DNA of 64,000 nucleotides from contig JAMLGT010000006.1 in assembly GCA_023957755.1 (NCBI GenBank), positions 124,001-188,000 of the forward strand, written 5' to 3'. The stretch comes from Chitinophagaceae bacterium. GTDB taxonomy: Bacteria; Bacteroidota; Bacteroidia; Chitinophagales; Chitinophagaceae. Position numbers and translations under genes: made by a program. Below are positions 1 to 7,825 of the stretch, piece after piece. The notes under the pieces were generated by a model. It was given only the letters and a program-made list of their open reading frames with translations, was not told the origin of the DNA and did no database searches. Each line of letters opens with the position of its first letter. Within the stretch, counting starts at the first letter, position 1.

Positions 1-961
1 GTAAATCAGGCGTAAGCCCCGGCCACGGATGATCGCTGATAGTGAGCATGGAACCATCCAGATAGGTTTCTATATCATAAATATCCTGTGAGGGAATATG
101 GATATCATCGCCAACCGTTTCCACAATAATACCCAGTGCCCTGAATCTGTCAGGGATAACTCCCAGATGGGCAATTCCTGCATTCTTAATGGTGAGATCA
201 CTGCGAGTCATCGCTGCAAGGCCAATAAACGACCCCACTTCTATCATATCCGGCAACACGGTGTGGACGGTACCGGACAAGGATGCCACTCCTTCTATCA
301 AGAGCAGATTACTGCCAATACCACTAATTTTTGCTCCCATCCGGTTGAGCATAGAACACAATTGCTGAATATATGGTTCGCACGCAGCATTATACAAAGT
401 AGTGTTTCCCTGTGCGACCACGGCTGCCATTATCAGGTTGGCGGTGCCGGTCACACTGGGCTCATCTAACATGAGGTATGTACCTTTTAAAGCATCTGCC
501 TTTATCAGAAAGAAGCTCGCATCTTTATTGAAATCGATGGTGGCTCCCATCGCTTTGAAACCGGAAATATGTGTATCCAGCTTTCTTCTTCCAATCTTAT
601 CTCCGCCGGGCTTGGGCATACACGCCATTCCTAACCTACCCAGAAGCGGCCCTGCAAGCATCACACTCCCTCTCAGCTTTCCTGTCTTTTCCTGAAAACT
701 TTCGGAGGACAGAAACTCCGTATTCAGGCTTTCTGCACAAAAAGTATATGTATGATTATCCGACTGCCTTACCCTTACTCCAAGATCTTTCAGTAACTCT
801 ATCTGGAGCCTTACATCCAGAATATCAGGAATATTATGAATTGTAACTTCTTCTTTGGTAAGTAAAACGGCCGACACGACCTGAAGCGCCTCATTCTTCG
901 CTCCCTGGGGAGTAATCACTCCGTCTAATCGTTTACCACCTTTTACTATGAAGTTTGCCAT
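1..961 (-). CDS. murA: UDP-N-acetylglucosamine 1-carboxyvinyltransferase (partial, C-terminus off window)
   Basis: First committed step of peptidoglycan synthesis in the cytoplasm: transfer of enolpyruvate from PEP to UDP-GlcNAc. The reading frame opens at the ATG at 961 and runs uninterrupted off the left edge (about 320 codons of a usual ~435). Visible family features are the GAKNEAL segment (Lys22-Asn23, substrate binding) and the catalytic loop PGGDKIG. In that loop residue 121 is Asp where E. coli MurA has Cys115, the residue alkylated by fosfomycin. It follows the DUF4290 gene by 46 bp in the same direction, a common Bacteroidota pairing, so the two are probably co-transcribed. Identity is secure. 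Only the C-terminal quarter is unseen. Confidence 0.95.
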   Translation of the reverse strand, partial: MANFIVKGGKRLDGVITPQGAKNEALQVVSAVLLTKEEVTIHNIPDILDVRLQIELLKDLGVRVRQSDNHTYTFCAESLNTEFLSSESFQEKTGKLRGSVMLAGPLLGRLGMACMPKPGGDKIGRRKLDTHISGFKAMGATIDFNKDASFFLIKADALKGTYLMLDEPSVTGTANLIMAAVVAQGNTTLYNAACEPYIQQLCSMLNRMGAKISGIGSNLLLIEGVASLSGTVHTVLPDMIEVGSFIGLAAMTRSDLTIKNAGIAHLGVIPDRFRALGIIVETVGDDIHIPSQDIYDIETYLDGSMLTISDHPWPGLTPDL

Positions 962-1007
962 TCATCGGAAAATAATATGCCAGCAGTCTTATCCTGTAAC
1001 AGGGATA

Positions 1008-1670
1008 TTAATATTTCTTCTTACCGTATTTACGGTTTCGCCCGTTCCTGTTTCGGGAGTGATTGTTCTTCTTCTTACCTATATTGCTCACGAAATCTTC
1101 TCTGTCTTTGGATGCGCGATGCTTGATATGCGGACGGGTATCGAAAGTAAGCTTACCACCGCTGATTGATGACAACTCTGATTGTATATTATCATCGTGC
1201 ACCAGTTCTTTATGCCAATTGCTATAAGTAAGCTTCATATAATAGGCAATTGCATTCGCTAATCCCTGTCTCTTTTCCTCATCCTCCTCTTTCATAGCCT
1301 TCTCAATCAGTGTCTCAATATTTCTTCCCAGATGGTTGTAGGTCGGGGTTTTCTGAGGGTAAGCGACAGGATCGGGCTTTTCGATATAATCTTCCTTCAC
1401 CGGTCTTGGGTAAGGGCTATCTACATCCAGTTTGAAATCACTAATCAGATACAGGTGATCCCACAACTTATGTTTATAATCTTCGATAGTCTTCAACTGA
1501 GGATTCAGAAACCCCATCAATTCCACTATCGTATGGGCATTGCGGGTCCGTTTTTCACGATCCTCGATGGTCATCACAAAATCTACCATCTTCTGAATGT
1601 GCCTTCCGTATTCACGGATTACAAGAGGTTCACGAGTGGTATTGTACTCCATCTCTTCAAAATTTATCAT
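1008..1670 (-). CDS. DUF4290 family protein
   Basis: A 220-residue soluble, charged protein of unknown biochemical role. The N-terminal two thirds (EYNTTREPLVIREYGRH onward, including RNAHTIVELMGFLNP and KLWDHLYLIS) match my memory of the Bacteroidota-specific DUF4290 family. The C-terminus ends in a Lys/Arg/Asn-rich low-complexity tail (KKKNNHSRNRNGRN), which suggests nucleic-acid or phosphate binding, but this is inference. It lies directly upstream of murA in the same direction. A second possible start is the internal ATG at 1652. No signal peptide or membrane segment is seen. Confidence 0.85.
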   Translation of the reverse strand: MINFEEMEYNTTREPLVIREYGRHIQKMVDFVMTIEDREKRTRNAHTIVELMGFLNPQLKTIEDYKHKLWDHLYLISDFKLDVDSPYPRPVKEDYIEKPDPVAYPQKTPTYNHLGRNIETLIEKAMKEEDEEKRQGLANAIAYYMKLTYSNWHKELVHDDNIQSELSSISGGKLTFDTRPHIKHRASKDREDFVSNIGKKKNNHSRNRNGRNRKYGKKKY

Positions 1671-1766
1671 CAGGCAAAAGTATTATTTCTTATTAATTAA
1701 ACGATTTTCTGCTAAAGCTATTTCACAGTAATAGCCTCCGCGGGATATCCCGCAAAAAGAATTATT

Positions 1767-2627
1767 TTATCTGGCATCAGGGCATTTGTATGAAGTAAGG
1801 CTTAGTGCCAGGCCTATTTCCGCAATCAGATACTGGTCTTTTTGTTTGCTCCATCCTCTCTGGCGCCCTTCCACCCCTATCGGAGTGCCTAGTTCATAAG
1901 AGCGATCTTGTAATAATCCGGCTACATTCTTTCCACCACCAGGATTGGGGAACTTATCAATTCCTACATAGGTAGTACTCACATCATCGATATAATCGGT
2001 ATTGGTAAACCGATATCCCAGTTCCATCGACACACTCAGATTATCCGTAAAAGCATACTTGAATCCAAATCCAATAGGAAAACAAAGTGCCATAGTGCCA
2101 TAAGGCTTCCGGTTCTGATAGAAAGTCTGCCCTTCTGTGTGCAGTGGCCTCAGATAATACTTTGTACCTTCCAGCATCGCATAAGGATCATAGCTGAAGA
2201 TACCCACACCTAAGGTGATATAAGGCGTAAAAGCATAAGACGGATCAGAAGGGATAAACTTAAAGAAGTTAAAATCTCCCTGAAGCGTCAATTCAAATAT
2301 ATTGGTATTAAAGCTCAGATTTCTGGACCTTTCAAATTCACTGGTATTATATCGGTCGCTATACCCCAGTTGCATATAGTGGCCTGAAAGCCTCGCCGCC
2401 ACATAGTTACCAAACTGTTTTCTGTAAAATGCCCCAATGGCAGCTTTAGGCCGGTTGACCCTGAAATGGTTGTTAAGATCCCCGAAATAGTGAGCTACCC
2501 CTGCCGTAATACCAAATTCAGCATCCTGGACATACTGGAATTCTGTTGTCCTGTTTTGGGTAAATTGAGCGTTGCAATACTGAATACCCAAAAACAAGGA
2601 TAGGGTTATCGCAAAAACTTTAGTCAT
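1767..2627 (-). CDS. DUF6089 (PorG-like) outer-membrane beta-barrel protein
   Basis: 286 residues. I start it at the ATG at 2627 because that gives a clean signal peptide (MTKVFAITLSLFLGIQYCNAQ). An upstream in-frame ATG at 2699 would add 24 charged residues before it. After cleavage the chain carries beta-barrel patterns such as ITAGVAHYFGDLNNHFRVN, YITLGVGIFSYDPYA and SMELGYRFTNTDYIDDV. This is the DUF6089 family, which includes PorG of the type IX secretion system. The gene order nadK then this gene is typical for the phylum. A T9SS-targeted protein is encoded at 60900-62123, which fits a role in that secretion route, but this paralogue's membership is inferred. Confidence 0.8.
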   Translation of the reverse strand: MTKVFAITLSLFLGIQYCNAQFTQNRTTEFQYVQDAEFGITAGVAHYFGDLNNHFRVNRPKAAIGAFYRKQFGNYVAARLSGHYMQLGYSDRYNTSEFERSRNLSFNTNIFELTLQGDFNFFKFIPSDPSYAFTPYITLGVGIFSYDPYAMLEGTKYYLRPLHTEGQTFYQNRKPYGTMALCFPIGFGFKYAFTDNLSVSMELGYRFTNTDYIDDVSTTYVGIDKFPNPGGGKNVAGLLQDRSYELGTPIGVEGRQRGWSKQKDQYLIAEIGLALSLTSYKCPDAR

Positions 2628-2699
2628 CAGAAGTTTAAATGGCTTACGGAAATTCCGGAAGTACCGGTGTATCTTGTTTTCAGGGGTTAAAAATACCAT

Positions 2700-3575
2700 T
2701 TAATTCCTTTTGTCCAACCCCCACGAAAGTTTATTTCTTAAAGTTTGTAAAAAATTATTTTCGTTAAGTCTTACCAACCCAATAGTAAAAGTTTCTTTAC
2801 GTACAGCCACCAGTGTCTCTATGGGTGCTATTTCCCGTCGACTATCAAGCGTACAAAGAAAACCATCTGTACGCCCCTCTACTTCGAACGAAATCACGGA
2901 TGTGTCAGGTACTACTATTGGCCTCACGTTCAGATTATGCGGTGAAACCGGGGTAATTACAAAACTCTTCGAATCAGGGAATAATACCGGCCCATTACAA
3001 CTCAAAGAATAACCGGTAGATCCGGTGGGTGTAGCCACAATAAGCCCATCTGCCCAATAAGTATTCAGGAACTCTCCGTTCAGATAAGTATGTATCTTAA
3101 TCATCGGCGAGGCGTCCTTCTTATGGATGGCAAATTCATTTAATCCGAAAGCTACCCCTCCAAACAAAGGAAGATTGGCATCCAGATGCACCAGGGTACG
3201 CTGATCTATCAGGAATGTACGCTGGTGAAGTGATCGCACGGTAGAGGCAATCTCCTCCTTCCCTATATTAGCCAGAAAACCCAGTCGGCCATAATTCACT
3301 CCTATCACCGGAATCTCTCTATTGGCAATAAAGGTGACGGTATCCAATAAGGTGCCATCGCCTCCGAGACTGATCATATAATCGATATTCTCCAGATCTT
3401 CCGGCTTGTTAAACGTCCTCACTTTATCACCCAGTGGGATAGCGGTGTAGATCAGATTAAAAAAATCCTGATAAATAACAGCCTCAATATTATACGTTCT
3501 GAACTCATTCAGCAGCATTTTCATTCCCTCCAGTTGGTCAGATTCCAAGTCGCGGCTATAAACAGCTATCCTCAT
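2700..3575 (-). CDS. nadK: NAD kinase
   Basis: Phosphorylates NAD to NADP with ATP in the cytoplasm. At 291 residues it is normal length for bacterial NAD kinases. The diagnostic GGDGTLL motif (about residue 73) and the conserved PTGSTGYSLS segment (about residue 182) are both present. It begins at ATG 3575 and ends immediately before the ORF of the PorG-like gene, so the two are probably one transcript. Its promoter region contains a TAATTTTG -7 element and a heptamer repeat array, described separately. Confidence 0.96.
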   Translation of the reverse strand: MRIAVYSRDLESDQLEGMKMLLNEFRTYNIEAVIYQDFFNLIYTAIPLGDKVRTFNKPEDLENIDYMISLGGDGTLLDTVTFIANREIPVIGVNYGRLGFLANIGKEEIASTVRSLHQRTFLIDQRTLVHLDANLPLFGGVAFGLNEFAIHKKDASPMIKIHTYLNGEFLNTYWADGLIVATPTGSTGYSLSCNGPVLFPDSKSFVITPVSPHNLNVRPIVVPDTSVISFEVEGRTDGFLCTLDSRREIAPIETLVAVRKETFTIGLVRLNENNFLQTLRNKLSWGLDKRN

Positions 3576-3594
3576 GCAAAACTTATTGTAATGA

Positions 3595-3602
3595 CAAAAT
3601 TA
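3595..3602 (-). promoter_or_regulatory. Candidate -7 box for nadK
   Basis: On the minus strand the sequence reads TAATTTTG, an exact fit to the Bacteroidota -7 consensus TAnnTTTG, about 20 nt before the nadK ATG. No good TTTG -33 element is visible; that position is taken by the edge of the heptamer array. Confidence 0.5.
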
Positions 3603-3615
3603 AGGTAATCCAGTG

Positions 3616-3657
3616 GTTTCGGGGTTAGGGGTTCGGGTGGTGGGTTTCGGGTTTGCT
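3616..3657. repeat. Degenerate heptanucleotide tandem array (GTTTCGG-type)
   Basis: Six units in perfect 7-nt phase: GTTTCGG, GGTTAGG, GGTTCGG, GTGGTGG, GTTTCGG, GTTTGCT. The consensus is the same heptamer, on the opposite strand, as the cleaner array at 60705-60784. It lies just upstream of the nadK -7 box. Confidence 0.75.
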
Positions 3658-4154
3658 TGCAGGGCGCACCACATGATATAAATCCTGTAACCGCGGTGAT
3701 AAATAATATTTTTGGAATTGTTTTTCTATTATCTCAATACGGAACTATCTACCAACCAAACTGCGCTGCTGTGAGTTCATAAAGTTGATTTGGCTTTTGG
3801 GGGAAATTCTGATTCATGTATCTATTCGAGAGTCATGCCCGAAAGTGAAACCATTTCATCAAATCATTTTCTATGGCAATGCAAAGAAAGCGGTTGGAAT
3901 CAATTGAAGCTACAGCCTTTGCATCAGAAGAATATCTATTAATGCAGTATTACCTTCTCCGGTTCCATTGTTCCCCGGTACCCGATCAACCGGCTCTATT
4001 CTTCAGTATCCGGCTATATACCGTTTTATACCGGAAAATTCACTTAACATTGCAATTAATTACAATAAAATGACAGGGCTCAGTAAGGAATATGACTGCT
4101 GTCATCCCCTGAAAAAAGCTCTCCAATTATGTTTGCCGCCAAATATTTGACGAT
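3658..4154. other. Intergenic region between nadK and ccoS
   Basis: About 500 bp with no convincing gene. Short frames at 3873-4073 and 3968-4150 lack recognisable protein character. The right part holds the likely ccoS promoter: a 16-bp dyad at 4050-4065 and a TATGTTTG -7-like box at 4128-4135. Confidence 0.6.
4050..4065 (+). promoter_or_regulatory. Dyad upstream of the cbb3 operon, candidate operator
   Basis: TTGCAATTAATTACAA is a near-perfect inverted repeat (TTGYAA-TTAA-TTRCAA, one mismatched pair) centred about 97 bp before the ccoS ATG. A TATGTTTG box at 4128-4135 matches the -7 consensus. The centre therefore sits near -83 from the predicted transcription start. TTG...CAA arms recall CRP/FNR-family sites, but the spacing is 16 bp rather than the FNR 14. 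Assignment to a regulator is inference. Confidence 0.35.
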
Positions 4155-4310
4155 ATGAGCGTAATGTTAATACTGTTGGGAGCAAGCCTGACAGTGTCTC
4201 TCATTTTTGTATTTGCCTTTATATGGTCCGTCAAAGACGGTCAGTACGACGATGATTACAGTCCCGCTCATCAGATATTTTTTGATGACACAAATACAAC
4301 CAATCCATAG
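4155..4310 (+). CDS. ccoS: cbb3-type cytochrome oxidase assembly protein CcoS
   Basis: A 51-residue single-span membrane protein. The N-terminal hydrophobic segment (about residues 3-24) is followed by the CcoS signature GQYDD...PAHQIFFDD. CcoS is needed for cofactor (haem and copper) insertion in cbb3 oxidase maturation. It starts 20 bp before the fused ccoNO gene and is the first gene of the operon. The usual partner ccoI (copper P-type ATPase) is not beside it. Identification rests on the motif and context and is strong despite the short length. Confidence 0.9.
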   Translation: MSVMLILLGASLTVSLIFVFAFIWSVKDGQYDDDYSPAHQIFFDDTNTTNP

Positions 4311-4330
4311 CTTTTTAAAACTTCAACTTC

Positions 4331-6535
4331 ATGAGTTCAGAACTAAGAAAAAATTCTGAAGAAGCGCAGGAAGCACAGCTATCTACTGCTTCACAATCAG
4401 GCCTTAAACTTGAGACATTTTATTACGACAACAAGATTGTGCGGTCATTCGCCTATGCTACCCTGTTCTGGGGAATCATAGGAATGACAGCCGGCTTGTG
4501 GGCTGCTTTCTCCATCGCCTTTCCACAGGTCAATTTAGGATGGGCCCCTACTACCTTCGGAAGAATGCGGCCCGTACACACGAATGCGGTAATCTTCGCT
4601 TTCGTAGGAAACGCCATTTTCTGTGGAGTTTATTATTCACTACAAAGGCTGGTAAAGGCCAGAATGTGGAGCGATAAACTCAGCCAGATTCACTTCTGGG
4701 GCTGGCAGCTTCTGATTCTGACAGGTGCACTCTCACTCTGGGCCGGCTTTACGCAGGGCAAGGAATATGCAGAGTTAGAATGGCCTTTTGATATCGCCAT
4801 CACTGTGTTGTGGGTAATCTTCGGTGCAAATATGCTTGGCACCATTCTTAAAAGAAGGGTGGCTCACCTTTATGTGGCTATTTGGTTTTATATCGGCACA
4901 TGGGTAGCGGTAGCCATGCTGCACATTGTAAACTCCATATCTATCCCCGTCTCTCTGATGAAGAGCTACTCGTGGTATGCGGGTGTGCAGGATGCGCTGG
5001 TGCAATGGTGGTACGGCCACAACGCAGTAGCCTTCTTCCTCACTACTCCATTTCTGGGGCTGATGTATTACTTCGTACCCAAGGCGGCCAACAGGCCTAT
5101 TTACTCTTACAGATGGTCTATCATTCATTTTTGGGCTTTGATCTTCATTTATATCTGGGCAGGGCCACACCACCTGCTCTATACGGCATTGCCGGAATGG
5201 GCTCAGGGATTAGGTACCGTATTCTCCATTATGCTGATAGCTCCTTCATGGGGTGGAATGCTGAATGGACTACTGACCCTTCGTGGCGCATGGGACAGAG
5301 TGCGTGAAGATGCCACACTTAAATTTATGGTGGTGGCACTCACCTGCTACGGGATGGCCACCTTTGAAGGCCCTATGCTCTCTCTGAAAAGTGTGAATGC
5401 AGTGAGTCACTATACCGACTGGACTATTGCACACGTACACGTAGGGGCGTTAGGATGGAATGGATTCCTGGCATTTGCCATGCTCTATTGGATGCTTCCA
5501 AGAATATTCAACACCCAATTATATTCTAAGAAATGGGCTAATACGCACTTCTGGATCGGTACACTGGGTATTGTATTCTATGTGATTCCGCTCTATTGGG
5601 CTGCGCTTACCCAAAGCCTTATGTGGAAGAAATTCACTCCCGAAGGGATATTGCAATACCAGTTTATGGAAACTGTCACCACCATACAGCCGATGTATGT
5701 GTTGCGTGCTGTGGGCGGATTGCTCTATCTGACAGGTGTGGTATTAATGATTGTGAACTTATGGAAGACCATAAAGTCGGGTAAACTGGTAGAAAACGAA
5801 AAAGCAATGGCTGCTCCTCTTCCGAAGAAACCGGAGCCCGAACCAAATGGTCACTGGCACGGATGGATTGAGAAAAGACCTGTACAGTTGACTATCTTCT
5901 CGCTGATAGCAGTAGGCATCGGCGGACTGGTTGAGATGGTACCCACCTTCCTCGTGAAGTCCAACATCCCTACTATCACAGAGGTAAAACCCTATACGCC
6001 ACTTGAACTTCACGGAAGAAACATCTATGTACGGGAAGGCTGCTACACCTGCCACTCCCAAATGATCAGGCCTTTCAGAGACGAAGTGGCACGCTACGGT
6101 GAATACTCTAAGGCGGGTGAGTTTGTCTATGATCATCCATTCCAATGGGGATCTAAACGTACCGGACCTGACCTGGCACGACTGGGTGGAAAATACCCGG
6201 ATAGCTGGCACTATAATCACATGCTCGATCCTACATCAATGACTTCCGGCTCACTGATGCCTGCATACCCCTGGTTGTTTACCGACAGAATAGATAAGTC
6301 AAAGACGCCTGCGATGATAAAGGCTATGAAAAGGCTTGGCGTACCTTATCCTGCCGGATATGAAAATACCGCTAATAAGGATATAGACACTCAGGCAGAA
6401 AAGATAAAGGCGAGTCTGGCTAAAGATAAGATCAAGGTCAGCAAGAATGACGAAATCGTAGCGCTGATAGCTTATCTGCAACGGTTGGGCACAGACATTA
6501 AAAAAGTAAAACCTGCTGATGCAGCCATGCAATAA
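4331..6535 (+). CDS. ccoNO: cbb3-type cytochrome c oxidase, fused subunits I and II (CcoN-CcoO)
   Basis: 734 residues that join the catalytic haem-copper subunit to the membrane-anchored monohaem cytochrome. Residues ~35-485 are the multi-spanning CcoN part, with the conserved RPVHTNAVIFAFVGNA, WYGHNAVAFFLT and AHVHVGALGWNGF histidine-bearing helices. A Pro/Glu-rich linker (KPEPEP) follows, then a transmembrane helix and the CcoO part. The single haem c site is CYTCH at 571-575, in EGCYTCHSQMIRPFRDE. Reduces O2 to water in the inner membrane with high affinity while pumping protons. The NO fusion is usual in Bacteroidota. The gene sits between ccoS and ccoQ. Confidence 0.96.
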   Translation: MSSELRKNSEEAQEAQLSTASQSGLKLETFYYDNKIVRSFAYATLFWGIIGMTAGLWAAFSIAFPQVNLGWAPTTFGRMRPVHTNAVIFAFVGNAIFCGVYYSLQRLVKARMWSDKLSQIHFWGWQLLILTGALSLWAGFTQGKEYAELEWPFDIAITVLWVIFGANMLGTILKRRVAHLYVAIWFYIGTWVAVAMLHIVNSISIPVSLMKSYSWYAGVQDALVQWWYGHNAVAFFLTTPFLGLMYYFVPKAANRPIYSYRWSIIHFWALIFIYIWAGPHHLLYTALPEWAQGLGTVFSIMLIAPSWGGMLNGLLTLRGAWDRVREDATLKFMVVALTCYGMATFEGPMLSLKSVNAVSHYTDWTIAHVHVGALGWNGFLAFAMLYWMLPRIFNTQLYSKKWANTHFWIGTLGIVFYVIPLYWAALTQSLMWKKFTPEGILQYQFMETVTTIQPMYVLRAVGGLLYLTGVVLMIVNLWKTIKSGKLVENEKAMAAPLPKKPEPEPNGHWHGWIEKRPVQLTIFSLIAVGIGGLVEMVPTFLVKSNIPTITEVKPYTPLELHGRNIYVREGCYTCHSQMIRPFRDEVARYGEYSKAGEFVYDHPFQWGSKRTGPDLARLGGKYPDSWHYNHMLDPTSMTSGSLMPAYPWLFTDRIDKSKTPAMIKAMKRLGVPYPAGYENTANKDIDTQAEKIKASLAKDKIKVSKNDEIVALIAYLQRLGTDIKKVKPADAAMQ

Positions 6536-6556
6536 AAATCATTAAAAGAAAGAGTT

Positions 6557-6718
6557 ATGAAATTCATCAATTATCTCAAAGACATTCACAATGTGCAGAT
6601 ATATCCGATGATCACCCTGATTCTCTTTGTGACCATCTTTATTCTGGCTACCATTCTGGTTTTCTCCAAAAGCAAGAAGACTATTAACGAAATCAAAAGA
6701 CTTCCACTAGACGACTAA
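6557..6718 (+). CDS. ccoQ: cbb3 oxidase small subunit CcoQ
   Basis: A 53-residue protein between ccoNO (21 bp upstream) and ccoP (12 bp downstream). A short amphipathic start (MKFINYLKDIHNVQIYP) precedes one membrane helix (about residues 18-37) and a charged tail (SKSKKTINEIKRLPLDD). CcoQ-type subunits stabilise the assembled oxidase. The call depends on position and single-span architecture, since the family has little sequence conservation. Confidence 0.85.
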   Translation: MKFINYLKDIHNVQIYPMITLILFVTIFILATILVFSKSKKTINEIKRLPLDD

Positions 6719-6730
6719 CTCTCAACCAAT

Positions 6731-7813
6731 ATGAAATACTATAAAATATCTTTTCTACTGATCCTTCTGACACCGGCAATGCCTTTGTTTGCAAGAGTTA
6801 AGACAGAGCCATCGGCATCCCAACCCGCTGCTATGGTGATGCTTGGGGTCATCGCCATACTGGCTGTAGCCATCTTCCTGATGGCCAGAGCAGTGCTGTC
6901 GGTTTATTCAATCAAAAAGCCTCATCAAAAAAAGTCTGCAGGAAAAATAATACCCGTATTGCTGGCCGCCGCTCTGTTAATTCCGGGCTTAGGATGGGCA
7001 CAGGATGTAGCAGCCCCACCCGCTCCACCACAACAATGGATCACCGGGCTGGAAAATGCCACTACGATTATCCTGATTTCAATCATTCTTCTGGAACTGA
7101 TTGTCATCTTTTACTTTTATACGCTCTTCCGCTCACTGACACGCAGGCAGGCAACGGTAGCTGCCTCAGAAGCTCCACGGAAAAAATTTGCATGGTTTGA
7201 AAGATTAAACCGCACCAGAACCGTAGATGCCCAGTCTGAAGCGCAATACAACACGGGGCACGACTATGATGGTATCCAGGAACTGGACAACCCTACACCG
7301 CCATGGTGGAATTGGGGCTTTATACTTTCTGTCGTATTCGGTGTGATCTACCTGTGGGTGTACTTTGTATCGCACTCGGCTCCAAACCAAATTCAGGAAC
7401 TGGAAATTGCAAATAAGAAGGCTGAAGCTAAAATAAAAGCCTTTATGGCATCTTCGGCTAATAACGTGGATGAGAATACGGTAACGCTCCTAACAGATAA
7501 TGCAGACCTCAACGAAGGCAAAAAAATCTTTACGGCCAACTGTGCAGCCTGTCACATGGCAGATGGAGGAGGTTTGGTAGGCCCTAACCTCACCGATAAA
7601 TACTGGCTGCATGGCGGCAGTATCAAAGACATTTTCAGAACAATAAAATATGGTGTGCCAGAAAAAGGAATGAAAAGCTGGAAAGAAGATTTCACGCCAC
7701 GTCAAATCCAGCAGATCGCAAGCTTTGTGCATAGCCTTGGAGGTACCAAACCTGCCAACCCTAAAGAACCGGAAGGAGAACCCTACGAAGAGGGAGGCAC
7801 AGCGATGAAATAA
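6731..7813 (+). CDS. ccoP: cbb3-type cytochrome c oxidase subunit III (CcoP), monohaem
   Basis: 360 residues. A signal-like first helix and a second span at ~33-55 are followed by the CcoP-typical spans near 107-130 and 195-215, the latter preceded by NPTPPWWNWGF. A periplasmic cytochrome c domain then carries one CAACH motif at 271-275, with the distal ligand probably in GVPEKGMKSW. Proteobacterial CcoP carries two haem c groups; here only one is encoded. The subunit shuttles electrons from soluble cytochromes to CcoO. The C-terminal tail is Pro/Glu-rich. Confidence 0.93.
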   Translation: MKYYKISFLLILLTPAMPLFARVKTEPSASQPAAMVMLGVIAILAVAIFLMARAVLSVYSIKKPHQKKSAGKIIPVLLAAALLIPGLGWAQDVAAPPAPPQQWITGLENATTIILISIILLELIVIFYFYTLFRSLTRRQATVAASEAPRKKFAWFERLNRTRTVDAQSEAQYNTGHDYDGIQELDNPTPPWWNWGFILSVVFGVIYLWVYFVSHSAPNQIQELEIANKKAEAKIKAFMASSANNVDENTVTLLTDNADLNEGKKIFTANCAACHMADGGGLVGPNLTDKYWLHGGSIKDIFRTIKYGVPEKGMKSWKEDFTPRQIQQIASFVHSLGGTKPANPKEPEGEPYEEGGTAMK

Positions 7814-7825
7814 AATAACCTGATT

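Noticed and set aside
98-846. Plus-strand frames opposite murA
   Set aside because: The minus strand encodes an unmistakable MurA across the whole segment.
1740-1753. GCGGGATATCCCGC palindrome after the PorG-like gene as a terminator
   Set aside because: The T-rich stretch precedes rather than follows the hairpin on the relevant strand; it is too short to interpret alone.
3873-4150. Two short plus-strand frames upstream of ccoS
   Set aside because: No conserved features; they overlap the region where the ccoS promoter and dyad lie.
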